A DNA stretch of 64,000 nt from SIG307 sp964609025 (GCA_964609025.1 CAZSQM010000018.1:1-64000), one strand, 5' to 3'; shown: positions 51,259 through 60,007, numbered from the stretch's first letter. Notes: generated by a model not told the origin, from the letters alone. Translations and numbers: made by a program.

Positions 51259-52483
51259 CCGAACTCTGCTGCCTCCACTCATCTTCCTGTACCGCACGCT
51301 GCTCCCACGCTGCGGACAGGAGCACCAATTTTCCTTCCGTATGCACCGTATCCTGCCCAACCTTTGTTGCGGTTTCCAAAGAAAGCACGGTCGTCTGATG
51401 TTCCTTAAGATACGATACATAACGCTCCAATGCCTGTTCTGCCAGCGCATTTGCTTCTTCCTCGGTATAATCCCTTACATTGGGAGCATACTCCGAAGTC
51501 ACCACTTTCCGCATTCGGAACGGCAGCGGAAAATGCCGATGCAGTGACAAAACAGTATCCTCTGTTATTATAGCATAATTTGTATAGGAATGACTAGGCA
51601 TATGCGAAAATATTTTTTTATTTCCGAAATAAAGCGTATACCCGGTTTTTGCTTTTCCGGTAAACTCTTTTTCCACGGTTTTGCGGGAAAAGCTGTGGGA
51701 ATATTGTTTGACGGTTTTTAAGAAAATATCAGCTTCCGCCGTCACGGGATAACGGTTTACCAGCGTTTCATTGTCCCCGATGACCGAAATAACGCCGCTT
51801 ACCAAAATATCGCCTTTTTGCACCACGTCGCCGACTTTCACCATCGGCGTTCCGCTGCGGCAGACAAGGCGTTCCACAATCCCGTCTGCCGTTGCTACAA
51901 GATGTACCGGCGCAGTTTCCTGTTCCTGTAACATCGGCATATCCGTTTCCGCAAGCCGTAAAAACAGCTTCGTTCCGCGCAGTTCCGCCGATACCCAGCC
52001 GATATCGGGATAATCGATACGGAGCTGCCGTTCGATATCGGTACAATCCACCTTTTCCCGTCGCATTCCGCACACAATCTTGTTTTCCCGCAGATAGGAA
52101 AGCATTTCTTCCTCCGTATGTACAAACCCGCCGGTGACGGAAATATCCCAGACAAACCGTGATAAAAGCCACATGAGCCAAAGGCAGTAAACGCCTCCCG
52201 CAAAAAACACCACGCGGCTGCGGTATTTTTTGATGAGGAACGGCATACCGATGCGCTTTCGGATATACGGAATGCAGTGCGCTTTTTTTGCGATACTGCG
52301 AATCCGCAGATAATCCCGCAATTTCATTTTTGCCACGGTAACCGTTCCCCGCTCCGTCACATGGGAGCCTACCTCGTAAAGCGGTATTTTTCGGCTGCGG
52401 CACACATTAAAAAACCGCTCCGGCGAACCTCCGCGCAGTTCCACAAATACCATGCCGCCAAAAAAATCAAATAACTGCTTCAT
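51215..52483 (-). CDS. yqfD: Sporulation protein YqfD
   Basis: 422 residues. N-terminal domain, one membrane helix (about 92-112; VVFFAGGVYCLWLMWLLSRF), a FtsQ/POTRA-like region after it (WDISVTGGFVHTEEEMLSYL), and a large extracytoplasmic domain. YqfD is required for spore development in Bacillus at the engulfed forespore stage and is found nearly only in endospore formers, so it supports a sporulating host. GAGAGTGAG precedes the ATG. Confidence 0.93.
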   Translation of the reverse strand: MKQLFDFFGGMVFVELRGGSPERFFNVCRSRKIPLYEVGSHVTERGTVTVAKMKLRDYLRIRSIAKKAHCIPYIRKRIGMPFLIKKYRSRVVFFAGGVYCLWLMWLLSRFVWDISVTGGFVHTEEEMLSYLRENKIVCGMRREKVDCTDIERQLRIDYPDIGWVSAELRGTKLFLRLAETDMPMLQEQETAPVHLVATADGIVERLVCRSGTPMVKVGDVVQKGDILVSGVISVIGDNETLVNRYPVTAEADIFLKTVKQYSHSFSRKTVEKEFTGKAKTGYTLYFGNKKIFSHMPSHSYTNYAIITEDTVLSLHRHFPLPFRMRKVVTSEYAPNVRDYTEEEANALAEQALERYVSYLKEHQTTVLSLETATKVGQDTVHTEGKLVLLSAAWEQRAVQEDEWRQQSSDEYRGDDDGTAGGT

Positions 52484-52498
52484 TTATTCTCACTCTCT

Positions 52499-52858
52499 TT
52501 ATGAACGATAGGATACGCAAGCAATATTGCCAACAATTCTTAACTCCTCCGGCAAAAAATACTGAAGGCGCAGATATTCGCCTTCCACACATAATTCATA
52601 TTGCTTTGCCTTCAGCCGGATTCGGTTAGACGTATATTCTGTTACCGAGGCAAAATTCCGCACCAGCATGCAATGTCTGCCCGCCAGATACACCATCATT
52701 TCTCCCGCCACATCGCCGGTCAGGGAGATGGACTCCGTCAGGCGTTCAAAAAAGGCGGCGTACTCCTTTTTCTCCCGCTTCTCCGCCCGTTTCACTTCTA
52801 TGTAAAGCTCTTTGTGCGCCTTAGGTTTCCTATGCCGGTGCGCTTTGTACTTTGCCAT
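52499..52858 (-). CDS. yqfC: YabP/YqfC family sporulation protein
   Basis: 119 residues. Basic N-terminus, then the YabP/YqfC beta domain: SLTGDVAGEMMVYLAGRHCM, VTEYTSNRIRLKAKQYELCV and LPEELRIVGNIACVSY. In Bacillus it is a sigma-E gene paired with yqfD, as here (15-base gap). GGAGG lies 4 bases before the ATG. The upstream 50 bases hold TATACT but no clear -35; a sporulation sigma promoter is possible but not demonstrable by eye. Confidence 0.9.
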   Translation of the reverse strand: MAKYKAHRHRKPKAHKELYIEVKRAEKREKKEYAAFFERLTESISLTGDVAGEMMVYLAGRHCMLVRNFASVTEYTSNRIRLKAKQYELCVEGEYLRLQYFLPEELRIVGNIACVSYRS

Positions 52859-52916
52859 ACTGCCTCCGCCAAATCTCCCCTTACTTGTTAGTATATTTCC
52901 CTTGTAAACGTAAAAT

Positions 52917-52946
52917 GCCCCTTAATCCGAAGATTAAGGGGCTTTT
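52917..52946 (-). terminator. Terminator of rpsU
   Basis: Perfect 11-bp stem GCCCCTTAATC/GATTAAGGGGC on the minus strand with the very stable TTCG tetraloop, followed by ATTTTA. It separates rpsU from yqfC. Confidence 0.88.
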
Positions 52947-52952
52947 CGCACA

Positions 52953-53129
52953 TTATTTATACTTGCGCTTACGAGCAGCTTCCGACTTCTTCTTACGTCT
53001 TACGCTCGGCTTCTCGTAATGCTCTCTTTTGCGAATCTCCTGCTGAATGCCAGCCTTTGCGCAGTTTCTCTTGAATCTGCGGAGAGCGCTGTCGAGGGAT
53101 TCATTCTCTTTTACGATAACATTCGACAT
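52953..53129 (-). CDS. rpsU: 30S ribosomal protein S21
   Basis: 58 residues: MSNVIVKENESLDSALRRFK, then RNCAKAGIQQEIRKREHYEK, then a Lys/Arg-rich tail ending RKRKYK. S21 binds the 16S rRNA platform and aids initiation. A promoter, a leader hairpin and a terminator make it a single-gene unit. The ribosome binding site is AGGTGAGAAG before the ATG, with a stronger GGAGGGAGG a little further upstream. Its place ahead of yqfC is as in Bacillus. Confidence 0.97.
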   Translation of the reverse strand: MSNVIVKENESLDSALRRFKRNCAKAGIQQEIRKREHYEKPSVRRKKKSEAARKRKYK

Positions 53130-53149
53130 CTTCTCACCTAACCTCCCTC

Positions 53150-53178
53150 CAGTTGTGTATTGTGCCTATATACAACTG
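53150..53178 (-). promoter_or_regulatory. Hairpin in the rpsU leader
   Basis: CAGTTGT/ACAACTG (7 bp, 15-nt loop) directly ahead of GGAGGGAGG; a possible site of translational feedback by S21, though not a known motif. Confidence 0.35.
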
Positions 53179-53204
53179 TTTGGGTATTTTATAGCACTAA
53201 ATAG

Positions 53205-53232
53205 ATTATATCATAAAAATCCCATTCGTCAA
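53205..53232 (-). promoter_or_regulatory. Promoter of rpsU
   Basis: Minus strand TTGACG (53227-53232), 16-bp spacer, extended -10 TGATATAAT (TATAAT 53205-53210). Confidence 0.8.
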
Positions 53233-53273
53233 CTGTAAATTTATCATTGCAGGAAATTTTTTGAAAAAAACAG

Positions 53274-53309
53274 AAAAAACAGCCGCAGCAAAGTTTCCTT
53301 TCCTGCGGC
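53274..53309 (-). terminator. Terminator of alaS
   Basis: Minus strand GCCGCAG/CTGCGGC stem with a 14-nt loop, followed by TGTTTTTTC. Confidence 0.8.
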
Positions 53310-53325
53310 CGTCAGCCTGAATTTC

Positions 53326-55980
53326 TTACTTTATCTGTCCCTTTAATACCTCGGCTGCCTTAGCAATCGCCTCATCAATCCCTGCCGGATTCTTACCGCC
53401 AGCCTGTGCCATGTTCGGACGACCGCCGCCGCCACCGCCGACACATGCCGCAACTTCCTTAATCAGATTGCCTGCATGAGCGCCCTTTGCCATTGCACCG
53501 TCGGTTGCCATAGCGATTAAGTTTACCTTGCCCTCAAATGCGGAAGCAAGCAGTAATACACCCTCGCCAAGCTTTTCCTTTAAGCTGTCGCCGAGATTAC
53601 GGATACCGTTCATATCCATTTCCGGCACCTTCGCCGCCAGCACCTTCACGCCGTTAATTTCCTGTACGTTGTTCATCACATCGCCAAGGGAAGCATTTGC
53701 AAGCTTTGCCTTTAGTTTTTCGTTCTCGGAATGGGCTGCCTTTAACTCCTCCTGCATAGCTTCAATCTTCTTTAAGAGGGAAGCCGGTTCGGTCTTTGCT
53801 GCCTTTGCGGCTGCCGTAAGCTCTTCCTCAATCGTCTTATAATAAGCAAATACGCTGTCTGCCGTGATTGCCTCGATACGTCTTACGCCGGCTGCGATAC
53901 CGGACTCGGACAAAATCTTGAATACGGAAATCACGCCGGTATTGCCGACATGGGTACCTCCGCAGAACTCTTTGGAAAACTCGCCCATGGATACGACCCG
54001 TACCACTTCGCCGTACTTTTCGCCGAACAATGCCTTTGCGCCGGTCTTTCTCGCCTCATCGATTCCCATTTCCTTCATCTCGATGGTGAGATTATTTGCA
54101 ATCTGTTCGTTGACAATCGCTTCTACCTTTGCAATCTCTTCCTTCGTCATGGCGGAGAAATGGGTAAAGTCAAAACGTAAACGATCCGATGTCACCAAAG
54201 AACCAGCCTGCTCTACATGAGAGCCGAGCACCTGACGAAGCGCTTCCTGTAACAGGTGGGTTGCACTGTGGTTCTTACCGATGGCGCTTCTGCGGGCCGT
54301 ATCAATCGTTAAGGTAACGGTGTCGCCAACCGCAAACATGCCGCTTTCCACAACGCCCACATGACCGATTTTGCCGCCCTTCAGCTTTATCGTATCAGTT
54401 ACGGTAAATACCGCACCGTCCTTTGTAATCTGTCCTATATCAGCAATCTGACCGCCCATAGTTGCATAGAACGGGGTCTCGTCTACGATAACGGTAGCGT
54501 TCTGACCTGCAACAACCTCTTTCACAAGCTCTGTTTCGGTAGTAAGCACAGAAATCTTTGAAGAAGCACTGCTCCTGTCATAGCCCACAAACTTACTTGT
54601 GATTGCCGCATCGATTTCATCGTAAACCGTAGCATCCGCTCCCATGTAATTCGTTACGGCACGGGCATTTCTTGCGGTTTCCTTCTGTACTTCCATTGCC
54701 TTCTGAAAGCCGGCCATATCAACGGTAAAGCCCTTTTCCTCAAGAATTTCTTCGGTTAAGTCAATCGGGAATCCGTAGGTGTCGTATAACTTAAAGGCAT
54801 CCTCGCCGGAAAGCGTCTTGTTTCCCGCTGCGGCTGCCGCCTCTTCCATTTCGGAAAGAATGGAAAGGCCCTGGTCAATCGTTTTATTGAACTTTTCTTC
54901 CTCTAAGGTCAGCACCTTCAAGATGTACTCCCGCTTTTCCTCCAACTCCGGATAACCGTCCTTGGACTCTGCGATTACGGTCTCACAAAGCTTTGCAAGG
55001 AATAAGCCCTGAATGCCTAAGAGTCTTCCGTGACGCGCAGCACGGCGAAGCAGTCTTCTTAAAACATAGCCGCGGCCTTCGTTGGACGGAATAATACCGT
55101 CGGAGGTCATAAAAGTAACGGAACGGATATGGTCGGTAATCAGGCGGATGGACTCATCCTTTTTCTTATCCGTCATATAGGTTACGCCCGCAATCTCACA
55201 GACCTTATCGCGAATTGCCTTCATCGTATCAATATCAAATACGGAATCCACATCCTGTACTACTACCGCAAGCCGCTCTAAGCCCATGCCGGTATCGATA
55301 TTCTTCTGGGTAAGCTCCGTGTAGTGATGATTTCCGTCGCTCTCGAACTGGGTAAATACGTTGTTCCAAACCTCCATAAAACGGTCACAGTCGCAGCCGA
55401 CTTTACAATCCGGACTGCCGCAACCGTACTTTTCGCCACGGTCATAATAAATCTCGGAGCAAGGACCGCACGGGCCTGCACCATGCTCCCAGAAATTATC
55501 ACAATCGCCGTTCTCATCACGGTAAAAACGGGTAATATGGTCTGCCGGTACGCCGACCTCCTCGGTCCAGATGCGGAACGCTTCCTCATCCTCGCAGTAA
55601 ATGGACGGATACAGACGCTCCGGCTCCATGCCCACATGCTTCGTCAAAAACTCCCAGGACCAGTGTATTGCCTCGGTCTTGAAATAATCGCCGAAAGAGA
55701 AATTGCCAAGCATTTCAAAAAAGGTCAGATGTCTTGCCGTTTTACCGACATTCTCGATATCACCGGTACGAATACACTTCTGACAGGTCGTAACGCGCCT
55801 CCTCGGCGGAATCTCCTGCCCCGTAAAATAAGGCTTCATCGGTGCCATACCGGAATTGATTAACAGCAGACTCTTATCGTTATGCGGAATCAGGGAGAAA
55901 CTCTTTAACCGAAGATGCTCCTTGCTTTCAAAAAACTCTAAATACATTCTTCTTAACTCATTTACACCGTACTTTTTCAC
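53326..55980 (-). CDS. alaS: Alanyl-tRNA synthetase
   Basis: 884 residues, standard bacterial length. Class II catalytic domain (MKKYGVNELRRMYLEFFESK; motif 2 region TCQKCIRTGDIENVGKTARH; GHGAGPCGPCSE-type EHGAGPCGPCSEIYYDRG), the editing domain with HxxxH (NHSATHLL) and CxxxH (EFCGGTHVGNTG), and the C-Ala oligomerisation domain ending in VGGGGGGRPNMAQAGGK. Start GTG 55980: AAAGGAG lies upstream and homologues begin MKKYGVNELR. A perfect promoter lies upstream; the leader is too short for a T-box. Confidence 0.98.
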   Translation of the reverse strand: MKKYGVNELRRMYLEFFESKEHLRLKSFSLIPHNDKSLLLINSGMAPMKPYFTGQEIPPRRRVTTCQKCIRTGDIENVGKTARHLTFFEMLGNFSFGDYFKTEAIHWSWEFLTKHVGMEPERLYPSIYCEDEEAFRIWTEEVGVPADHITRFYRDENGDCDNFWEHGAGPCGPCSEIYYDRGEKYGCGSPDCKVGCDCDRFMEVWNNVFTQFESDGNHHYTELTQKNIDTGMGLERLAVVVQDVDSVFDIDTMKAIRDKVCEIAGVTYMTDKKKDESIRLITDHIRSVTFMTSDGIIPSNEGRGYVLRRLLRRAARHGRLLGIQGLFLAKLCETVIAESKDGYPELEEKREYILKVLTLEEEKFNKTIDQGLSILSEMEEAAAAAGNKTLSGEDAFKLYDTYGFPIDLTEEILEEKGFTVDMAGFQKAMEVQKETARNARAVTNYMGADATVYDEIDAAITSKFVGYDRSSASSKISVLTTETELVKEVVAGQNATVIVDETPFYATMGGQIADIGQITKDGAVFTVTDTIKLKGGKIGHVGVVESGMFAVGDTVTLTIDTARRSAIGKNHSATHLLQEALRQVLGSHVEQAGSLVTSDRLRFDFTHFSAMTKEEIAKVEAIVNEQIANNLTIEMKEMGIDEARKTGAKALFGEKYGEVVRVVSMGEFSKEFCGGTHVGNTGVISVFKILSESGIAAGVRRIEAITADSVFAYYKTIEEELTAAAKAAKTEPASLLKKIEAMQEELKAAHSENEKLKAKLANASLGDVMNNVQEINGVKVLAAKVPEMDMNGIRNLGDSLKEKLGEGVLLLASAFEGKVNLIAMATDGAMAKGAHAGNLIKEVAACVGGGGGGRPNMAQAGGKNPAGIDEAIAKAAEVLKGQIK

Positions 55981-55998
55981 CGTAGTAGTTCTCCTTTC

Positions 55999-56023
55999 GT
56001 GCGCGTTTCTATACCTTGCGCAC
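55999..56023 (-). promoter_or_regulatory. Short hairpin in the alaS leader
   Basis: GTGCGC/GCGCAC with a 13-nt loop, next to the ribosome binding site. It does not resemble a T-box. Confidence 0.35.
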
Positions 56024-56036
56024 ATAGCTATTGTCC

Positions 56037-56065
56037 ATTATAAGATTCCACGGGATATTTGTCAA
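56037..56065 (-). promoter_or_regulatory. Perfect consensus promoter of alaS
   Basis: Minus strand TTGACA (56060-56065), 17-bp spacer, TATAAT (56037-56042). Confidence 0.88.
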
Positions 56066-56132
56066 TAATACGGAATTATTTTTTTGAGCAGGCAAAAGCA
56101 TACTTTGAAATAAACAAGCGCTTATAAAGTAG

Positions 56133-56165
56133 AACCGGAGTCGTATATATGCTCCGACTCCGGTT
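56133..56165. terminator. Terminator after the Rpn-family gene
   Basis: Perfect 11-bp stem AACCGGAGTCG/CGACTCCGGTT, 11-nt loop, 20 bases beyond the stop. The U-tract is short (TTCTACTTT on the minus strand). Confidence 0.65.
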
Positions 56166-56184
56166 TTCTATCATCATCTTCCCG

Positions 56185-57240
56185 TTATCTTAATTTTGCG
56201 AGTTCCGCCTCCAGTTCTGCAATCCTACCGTCCTTTTTTGCAAGAAATTCCGCTTGTCTTTCCAGTTTTTCCTTACTGTCCGTCAGTTCCCTTTGCTTTT
56301 CCCGCAACTCATTCTGCTTTTCCTGCAGCTTTGTCTGCAAGGCGTCCAGTTCCTCCTGTTGCTCCTCAATCATGTACTTGATAGTATTTCGGTCTAACTC
56401 ATGCAACTCCTCCGAAAACATAGACATCACCCTTTCCGTGCTCAGACAAATCTGATACAATGTTCGGTACATGGCTTCAAACTCCGGATATTTTCCTATC
56501 AGTTCCATAATTCTGTCCGGTTCGTCGCACCCTAGGAACATAAGCCATGCTTCCATTAATGTTTCAATAGTTTTATTTTGCATGTTTTCCATAAAAATGT
56601 CAAGCGAAATCAAGATATATTCCTGAAGCATGTCTAATTCCAGTCCGCTGTCAAATACCTGCTTCGCATGATGCACATACTGATGCGGCATCTGCTTCAA
56701 TTCCTGCGGACATGTTTCGTACAAAACAATCAAATATACATTCTTGATGTTCCGATACGAAAATGTGCTGTTTTTACATCGTTCTCTGATTCGCTTATAT
56801 TGCCGTAGCAGAAGGTCTGAAGAATAGCAAGCGCATCTCCCTGCCGGAAAGCTGTACGGAACCTTCTGTACCTCGATATTAGCAAGAGAACCGTCCTCCA
56901 GTTCAACCACAATATCGGTTACCAATAGTGCCACCTCATCTGCAATTCGCGTATTATCATTCGGTAAAATCTGCACGATTTTTACCTTTTTGCCCAGTAG
57001 TGTCCCAAGGAAACTTTCCAGACGCCTCTTGTCATATTCCGGGCTCATCACCTCTTTGAAAAATGCATCCGACAAAATACGCATTCCCTTTGCACCCGTA
57101 CAGATATCCAGAAAATTTTCCTGTTGAATCGACGTCCAACTCCGAAAAAGACGATACTGCACCGGATTTTCCCGGATGTCTGCCAAAATCTGCTCCCTCG
57201 TGCGCAAGATAGGCGAAAAATATTTTTGTAATTGATTCAA
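56185..57240 (-). CDS. Rpn/PDDEXK_2 family nuclease-like protein
   Basis: 351 residues. The N-terminal 260 residues match the Rpn/PD-(D/E)XK nuclease family transposase group: FKEVMSPEYDKRRLESFLGT (with the catalytic-type Asp region), then IVVELEDGSLANIEVQKV, giving the E-x-Q core. The conserved first Asp is followed by a variant motif, so full activity is unproven. The C-terminal 65 residues are a Gln/Glu/Lys coiled coil. Such genes are often multi-copy and mobile in Clostridia. The start is TTG 57240 with AAAGGAG 6 bases upstream. Single gene with its own promoter. Confidence 0.82.
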   Translation of the reverse strand: MNQLQKYFSPILRTREQILADIRENPVQYRLFRSWTSIQQENFLDICTGAKGMRILSDAFFKEVMSPEYDKRRLESFLGTLLGKKVKIVQILPNDNTRIADEVALLVTDIVVELEDGSLANIEVQKVPYSFPAGRCACYSSDLLLRQYKRIRERCKNSTFSYRNIKNVYLIVLYETCPQELKQMPHQYVHHAKQVFDSGLELDMLQEYILISLDIFMENMQNKTIETLMEAWLMFLGCDEPDRIMELIGKYPEFEAMYRTLYQICLSTERVMSMFSEELHELDRNTIKYMIEEQQEELDALQTKLQEKQNELREKQRELTDSKEKLERQAEFLAKKDGRIAELEAELAKLR

Positions 57241-57351
57241 ATGATACTCCTTTGTAAATGCAACGCCTTAATGTAACAATGGATTTTCTTCGTTCTAAGC
57301 AATAAACGAAATATGAAAGGAAATGAACAACCAGATCTGTTTGATATAAAT

Positions 57352-57380
57352 AGAATAGCATAAAACAACCAAAAATACAA
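57352..57380 (-). promoter_or_regulatory. Promoter of the Rpn-family gene
   Basis: Minus strand TTGTAT (57375-57380), 17-bp spacer, extended -10 TGCTATTCT (TATTCT 57352-57357); leader about 105 nt. Confidence 0.5.
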
Positions 57381-57438
57381 TCCGAAATACCTGTCCGAAA
57401 TGTAGAAAAAACAGGGGAGATTTTGTGAAAAAGTAATA

Positions 57439-57508
57439 AAGCTTTTTCTTGAAAGAAAAAAGCTCTAATCCGTACAAACAGCGGATTTTTCCGCTGTTTG
57501 TACGGATT
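57439..57508 (-). terminator. Double hairpin terminator of the flavin reductase-rubredoxin gene
   Basis: A perfect 19-bp stem (57467-57485 with 57490-57508, core CCGTACAAACAGCGG, 4-nt loop) is followed on the minus strand by GAGCTTTTTTC, which itself starts a second stem AGCTTTTTTCT/AGAAAAAGCT (57439-57463). Confidence 0.88.
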
Positions 57509-57528
57509 TCTAACATTCCGTTTTATTC

Positions 57529-58182
57529 CTAAATCTTTTCAAAATCCGCCGCTCCGTGCTTGCAAATCGGACAGATAAAATCCTCCGGCAGCTCCTCGCC
57601 TTCGTAAACATAGCCGCATACCTTACAAACGTAAGCCGTCTTTCCTTTTGTGTTTTCTGCTCCGTCCGCTCCGGTTGTCTTCTCCGGCGTTCTTACCGGC
57701 GGCTTATAAGCCGGCTTTACATACTGCTGGTAATAATCATAGGTTACAGACTTTGCCGTACTTACCACATCTGCGTCTGTTACCTCCACTAAAAACAGCG
57801 TATGCGTTTCCAACGGGTAGCTTTCGCAGACCGTTCCGCAAAAATAAGCGTTGCTGTAACGGTTCAGACGGTAAATTCCGTTCGCACAGCGGGTCACATC
57901 CTCAAAGTCCGCAAACTTATCTACATTTTTCCCGCTCTGATAACCGAACTGTTTGTAAATCTCAAACGGGGCTTTCTCCGTCAGAACCGAAACCGTAAGT
58001 TTTCCGGTCCTCTTTACCATGTCGTGTGTCAAATTCTGATTATTGATGCTGACGAGAAGCCGCACCGGATTCTGGGTTACCTGCACCACCGTATTGACAA
58101 TACAGGCATTGTCCTTTCCGTTCTCTCTTGCCGCTACGACAAACAAGCCGTAACCGATACGAAATAATGCTTCCTGATTCAT
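57529..58182 (-). CDS. Flavin reductase-rubredoxin fusion (high-molecular-weight rubredoxin)
   Basis: 217 residues. Residues 1-150 are an FMN-binding flavin reductase-like split barrel (FRIGYGLFVVAARENGKDNA; VNTVVQVTQNPVRLLVSIN). After a linker, residues about 183-217 are a rubredoxin with both iron-binding knuckles, CKVC and CPIC, in YVCKVCGYVYEGEELPEDFI. In Moorella such a protein (Hrb) passes electrons from NADH to a flavodiiron oxygen or NO reductase. No flavodiiron gene is in the window. A role in oxygen or NO defence is inference from the family. Single gene; GAGAGGA before the ATG. Confidence 0.9.
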   Translation of the reverse strand: MNQEALFRIGYGLFVVAARENGKDNACIVNTVVQVTQNPVRLLVSINNQNLTHDMVKRTGKLTVSVLTEKAPFEIYKQFGYQSGKNVDKFADFEDVTRCANGIYRLNRYSNAYFCGTVCESYPLETHTLFLVEVTDADVVSTAKSVTYDYYQQYVKPAYKPPVRTPEKTTGADGAENTKGKTAYVCKVCGYVYEGEELPEDFICPICKHGAADFEKI

Positions 58183-58517
58183 AAAAATATCCTCTCTTTC
58201 CTGTTAATCACCTTTTTCTCCCTGATTTACCCATTGTAATTACCGGCTGTAACTTATCAAAGTTCCGACAAAAGCTTTAAAAGAACTTTACTTTTGTCTA
58301 TACGCACATTATACCATTTTTTTCTTCCGATTACACTACCCTTTTTTCTTTTTATTGATTTCGTTTTTCATTCACGGCAGGCTTCCGTACCCGTTGACAT
58401 TCCGATAAATTGTGCTAAAATGTTCGTGAAAGCAGACGGAACTTTTTCCGATACAGGTAAGGTCGTATTTTCGGTCTTGCTTTTCTACAAACACAAACAG
58501 AAACGCGAGGTGTTTTT
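58183..58517. other. 335-base gap between divergent genes
   Basis: Holds an extended -10 TGGTATAAT for the flavin reductase gene (58308-58313, minus, poor -35), a leader stem AAAGTTC/GAACTTT (58259-58265 with 58283-58289), and the YwlG-family promoter described separately. I see no further gene. Confidence 0.5.
58394..58421 (+). promoter_or_regulatory. Promoter of the YwlG-family gene
   Basis: TTGACA (58394-58399), 16-bp spacer, extended -10 TGCTAAAAT (TAAAAT 58416-58421). Confidence 0.75.
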
Positions 58518-59060
58518 ATGTCTGAAATAAAAGAACAATGCATGGCGGCTGCCCGCGAATTAATCGAAGCAGCCGGCCTAAAGAAAGGTCAGATTGTTGT
58601 GGTAGGCTGTTCTACCAGCGAAGTCTGCGGTTCCAAAATCGGTACGGACTCCCGCCCGGAGGTGGCGGTGGAGTTAGTAGACGGCATCCTGTCCGTTTTG
58701 CAGGAGCACGGCATCTTTTTGGCGGCCCAGTGCTGTGAGCATTTAAACCGCGCGATTATTGTAGAGCGTGCTGCCGTGCCGTTTGCGGAGCCGGTAAATG
58801 TAGTTCCGCAGCCAAAGGCAGGCGGTTCCTTCGCTACCGCTCTCTATGCCAGACTGTCAGACCCGGTAGCTTTGGAAGAAATTAAGGCAGACGCGGGTCT
58901 TGATATCGGCGGGACCTTAATCGGTATGCACTTAAAGAAAGTTGCCGTGCCGCTTCGTCTCTCCGTAAAGCGCATCGGCGAAGCAAATCTTTTGGCTGCC
59001 CGTACCCGTCCGAAGTATATCGGCGGTTCACGCGCGCAGTATGATGAGAAACTGAATTAG
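58518..59060 (+). CDS. UPF0340 / TIGR01440 family protein (YwlG type)
   Basis: 180 residues, full length for the family. Typical pieces are IVVVGCSTSEVCGSKIGTDS, QCCEHLNRAIIVERAAV, and the ending RTRPKYIGGSRAQY. Structures of this family show an alpha/beta fold; no activity is established. It uses GAGGTG before the ATG. Single gene with promoter and a terminator hairpin. Confidence 0.93.
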   Translation: MSEIKEQCMAAARELIEAAGLKKGQIVVVGCSTSEVCGSKIGTDSRPEVAVELVDGILSVLQEHGIFLAAQCCEHLNRAIIVERAAVPFAEPVNVVPQPKAGGSFATALYARLSDPVALEEIKADAGLDIGGTLIGMHLKKVAVPLRLSVKRIGEANLLAARTRPKYIGGSRAQYDEKLN

Positions 59061-59070
59061 CAGCCACAGC

Positions 59071-59101
59071 AAAGCCTCCGAGGGATAACTCCGGAGGCTT
59101 T
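59071..59101 (+). terminator. Terminator of the YwlG-family gene
   Basis: Perfect 10-bp stem AAAGCCTCCG/CGGAGGCTTT, 11-nt loop; the following T-run is broken (TATTACTG, then TTTTTC). Confidence 0.75.
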
Positions 59102-59123
59102 ATTACTGTTTTTCTATTATTTT

Positions 59124-59368
59124 CTACTTTTTCTTTGCAAGAAAATCCTCTATAACCGCTTCTGCTCTCTCCCGTCCAAACCAGCCTTCACCCTTTTCCT
59201 TATCTGCTCTCGGATACATCCGGTGCATGTCTTATAATTTCTCCAATGATTCCGCTTTAGCACTATTGAATGCATCTTTTTTCGATATATCTCGTATCCA
59301 TTTGCAAACAACGCTTCTACCTCCAACTCCCGTACCGACACCTTTCCGGTACTTCCGGTGGAATCCAC
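59124..59368 (-). pseudogene. Decayed gene of unknown family (frameshift plus in-frame stop)
   Basis: Two frames fit end to end. From 59368 one frame reads STGKVSVRELEVEALFANGY, then EIYRK, up to a run of six A. In the next frame the reading continues as KDAFNSAKAESLEKL, TAA (59232-59234), then DMHRMYPRADKEKGEGWFGR and ERAEAVIEDFLAKKK to a TAG at 59124. A one-base slip in the A-run and one point mutation would restore about 80 codons. It follows the acetyltransferase gene on the same strand. I do not recognise the family. Confidence 0.45.
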
Positions 59369-59398
59369 GATTCAAACCGGCTGTTGCTGCCACACGAC

Positions 59399-60007
59399 TT
59401 AGTTCTCCTTTGCTGTTTTCATCTCCAAATACCATATAAATTGAACTTCATTACAAATCTCCGGTTCTAAACAATACGCATCCATGTCTATTTTCGACAA
59501 CACGGCTCCCTGCTTATGGTAGAATTTGCAGGCCGGAACATTATTGTTCTGACATTCAATCATCATTTGACCGTAGCCGTCCTGCTTCGCACCGGCAATC
59601 CCCATATCCAATAGTTTTTGTCCGATGCCCCGGTGCTTATAGGCATCCGCGACGCGGATATCCCATAATACGCAGGTATCCTCTCTGCCGGAAAGCATCT
59701 GTAAACCTTCCGTTTTCCCTGCGACCGTCACGGCGCCGACAGGAACCTTCCCGTCAAAGGCCATATAAAATCTCCAATTGGTAATATCAAATTGCTTTTC
59801 ATACTCTGTCGCGCGTTCATATTTCCCTAAATCTTTCCTGTACGGTTTCACCGGAATTTCTTCCAGGAGAAATCCGCCCAGACCGCGGTCGATTCGTTCG
59901 ACTTTATATTCGGAACGCACCTCTACGTTCATAGTCACCTCATCATACAGTTCAAAAAATGAGGAATCCACTTCTTTAAAAATAAGCATTTTAGTTTTCT
60001 CCGGCAT
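59399..60007 (-). CDS. GNAT acetyltransferase, streptothricin acetyltransferase-like
   Basis: 202 residues. The acetyl-CoA site is VLWDIRVADAYKHRGIGQKL (RxxGxG type as HRGIGQ). The flanking blocks GGFLLEEIPVKPYRKDL, YEKQFDITNWRFYMAF and IECQNNNVPACKFYHKQGAV follow the SatA type, which acetylates streptothricin; many relatives have other amine substrates, so resistance is only possible. AAAGGAG precedes ATG 60007, which overlaps the end of the EAL gene by 17 bases; ATG 59989 is an alternative. Co-transcribed with the EAL gene. Confidence 0.88.
   Translation of the reverse strand: MPEKTKMLIFKEVDSSFFELYDEVTMNVEVRSEYKVERIDRGLGGFLLEEIPVKPYRKDLGKYERATEYEKQFDITNWRFYMAFDGKVPVGAVTVAGKTEGLQMLSGREDTCVLWDIRVADAYKHRGIGQKLLDMGIAGAKQDGYGQMMIECQNNNVPACKFYHKQGAVLSKIDMDAYCLEPEICNEVQFIWYLEMKTAKEN

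Noticed and set aside
55981..56060. T-box riboswitch ahead of alaS
   Set aside because: The leader from the perfect promoter is only about 50 nt, far too short, and no T-box sequence is present.
56185..57240. Active transposable element
   Set aside because: The Rpn-family gene has no terminal inverted repeats or target duplications that I can see; flanking hairpins are terminators.
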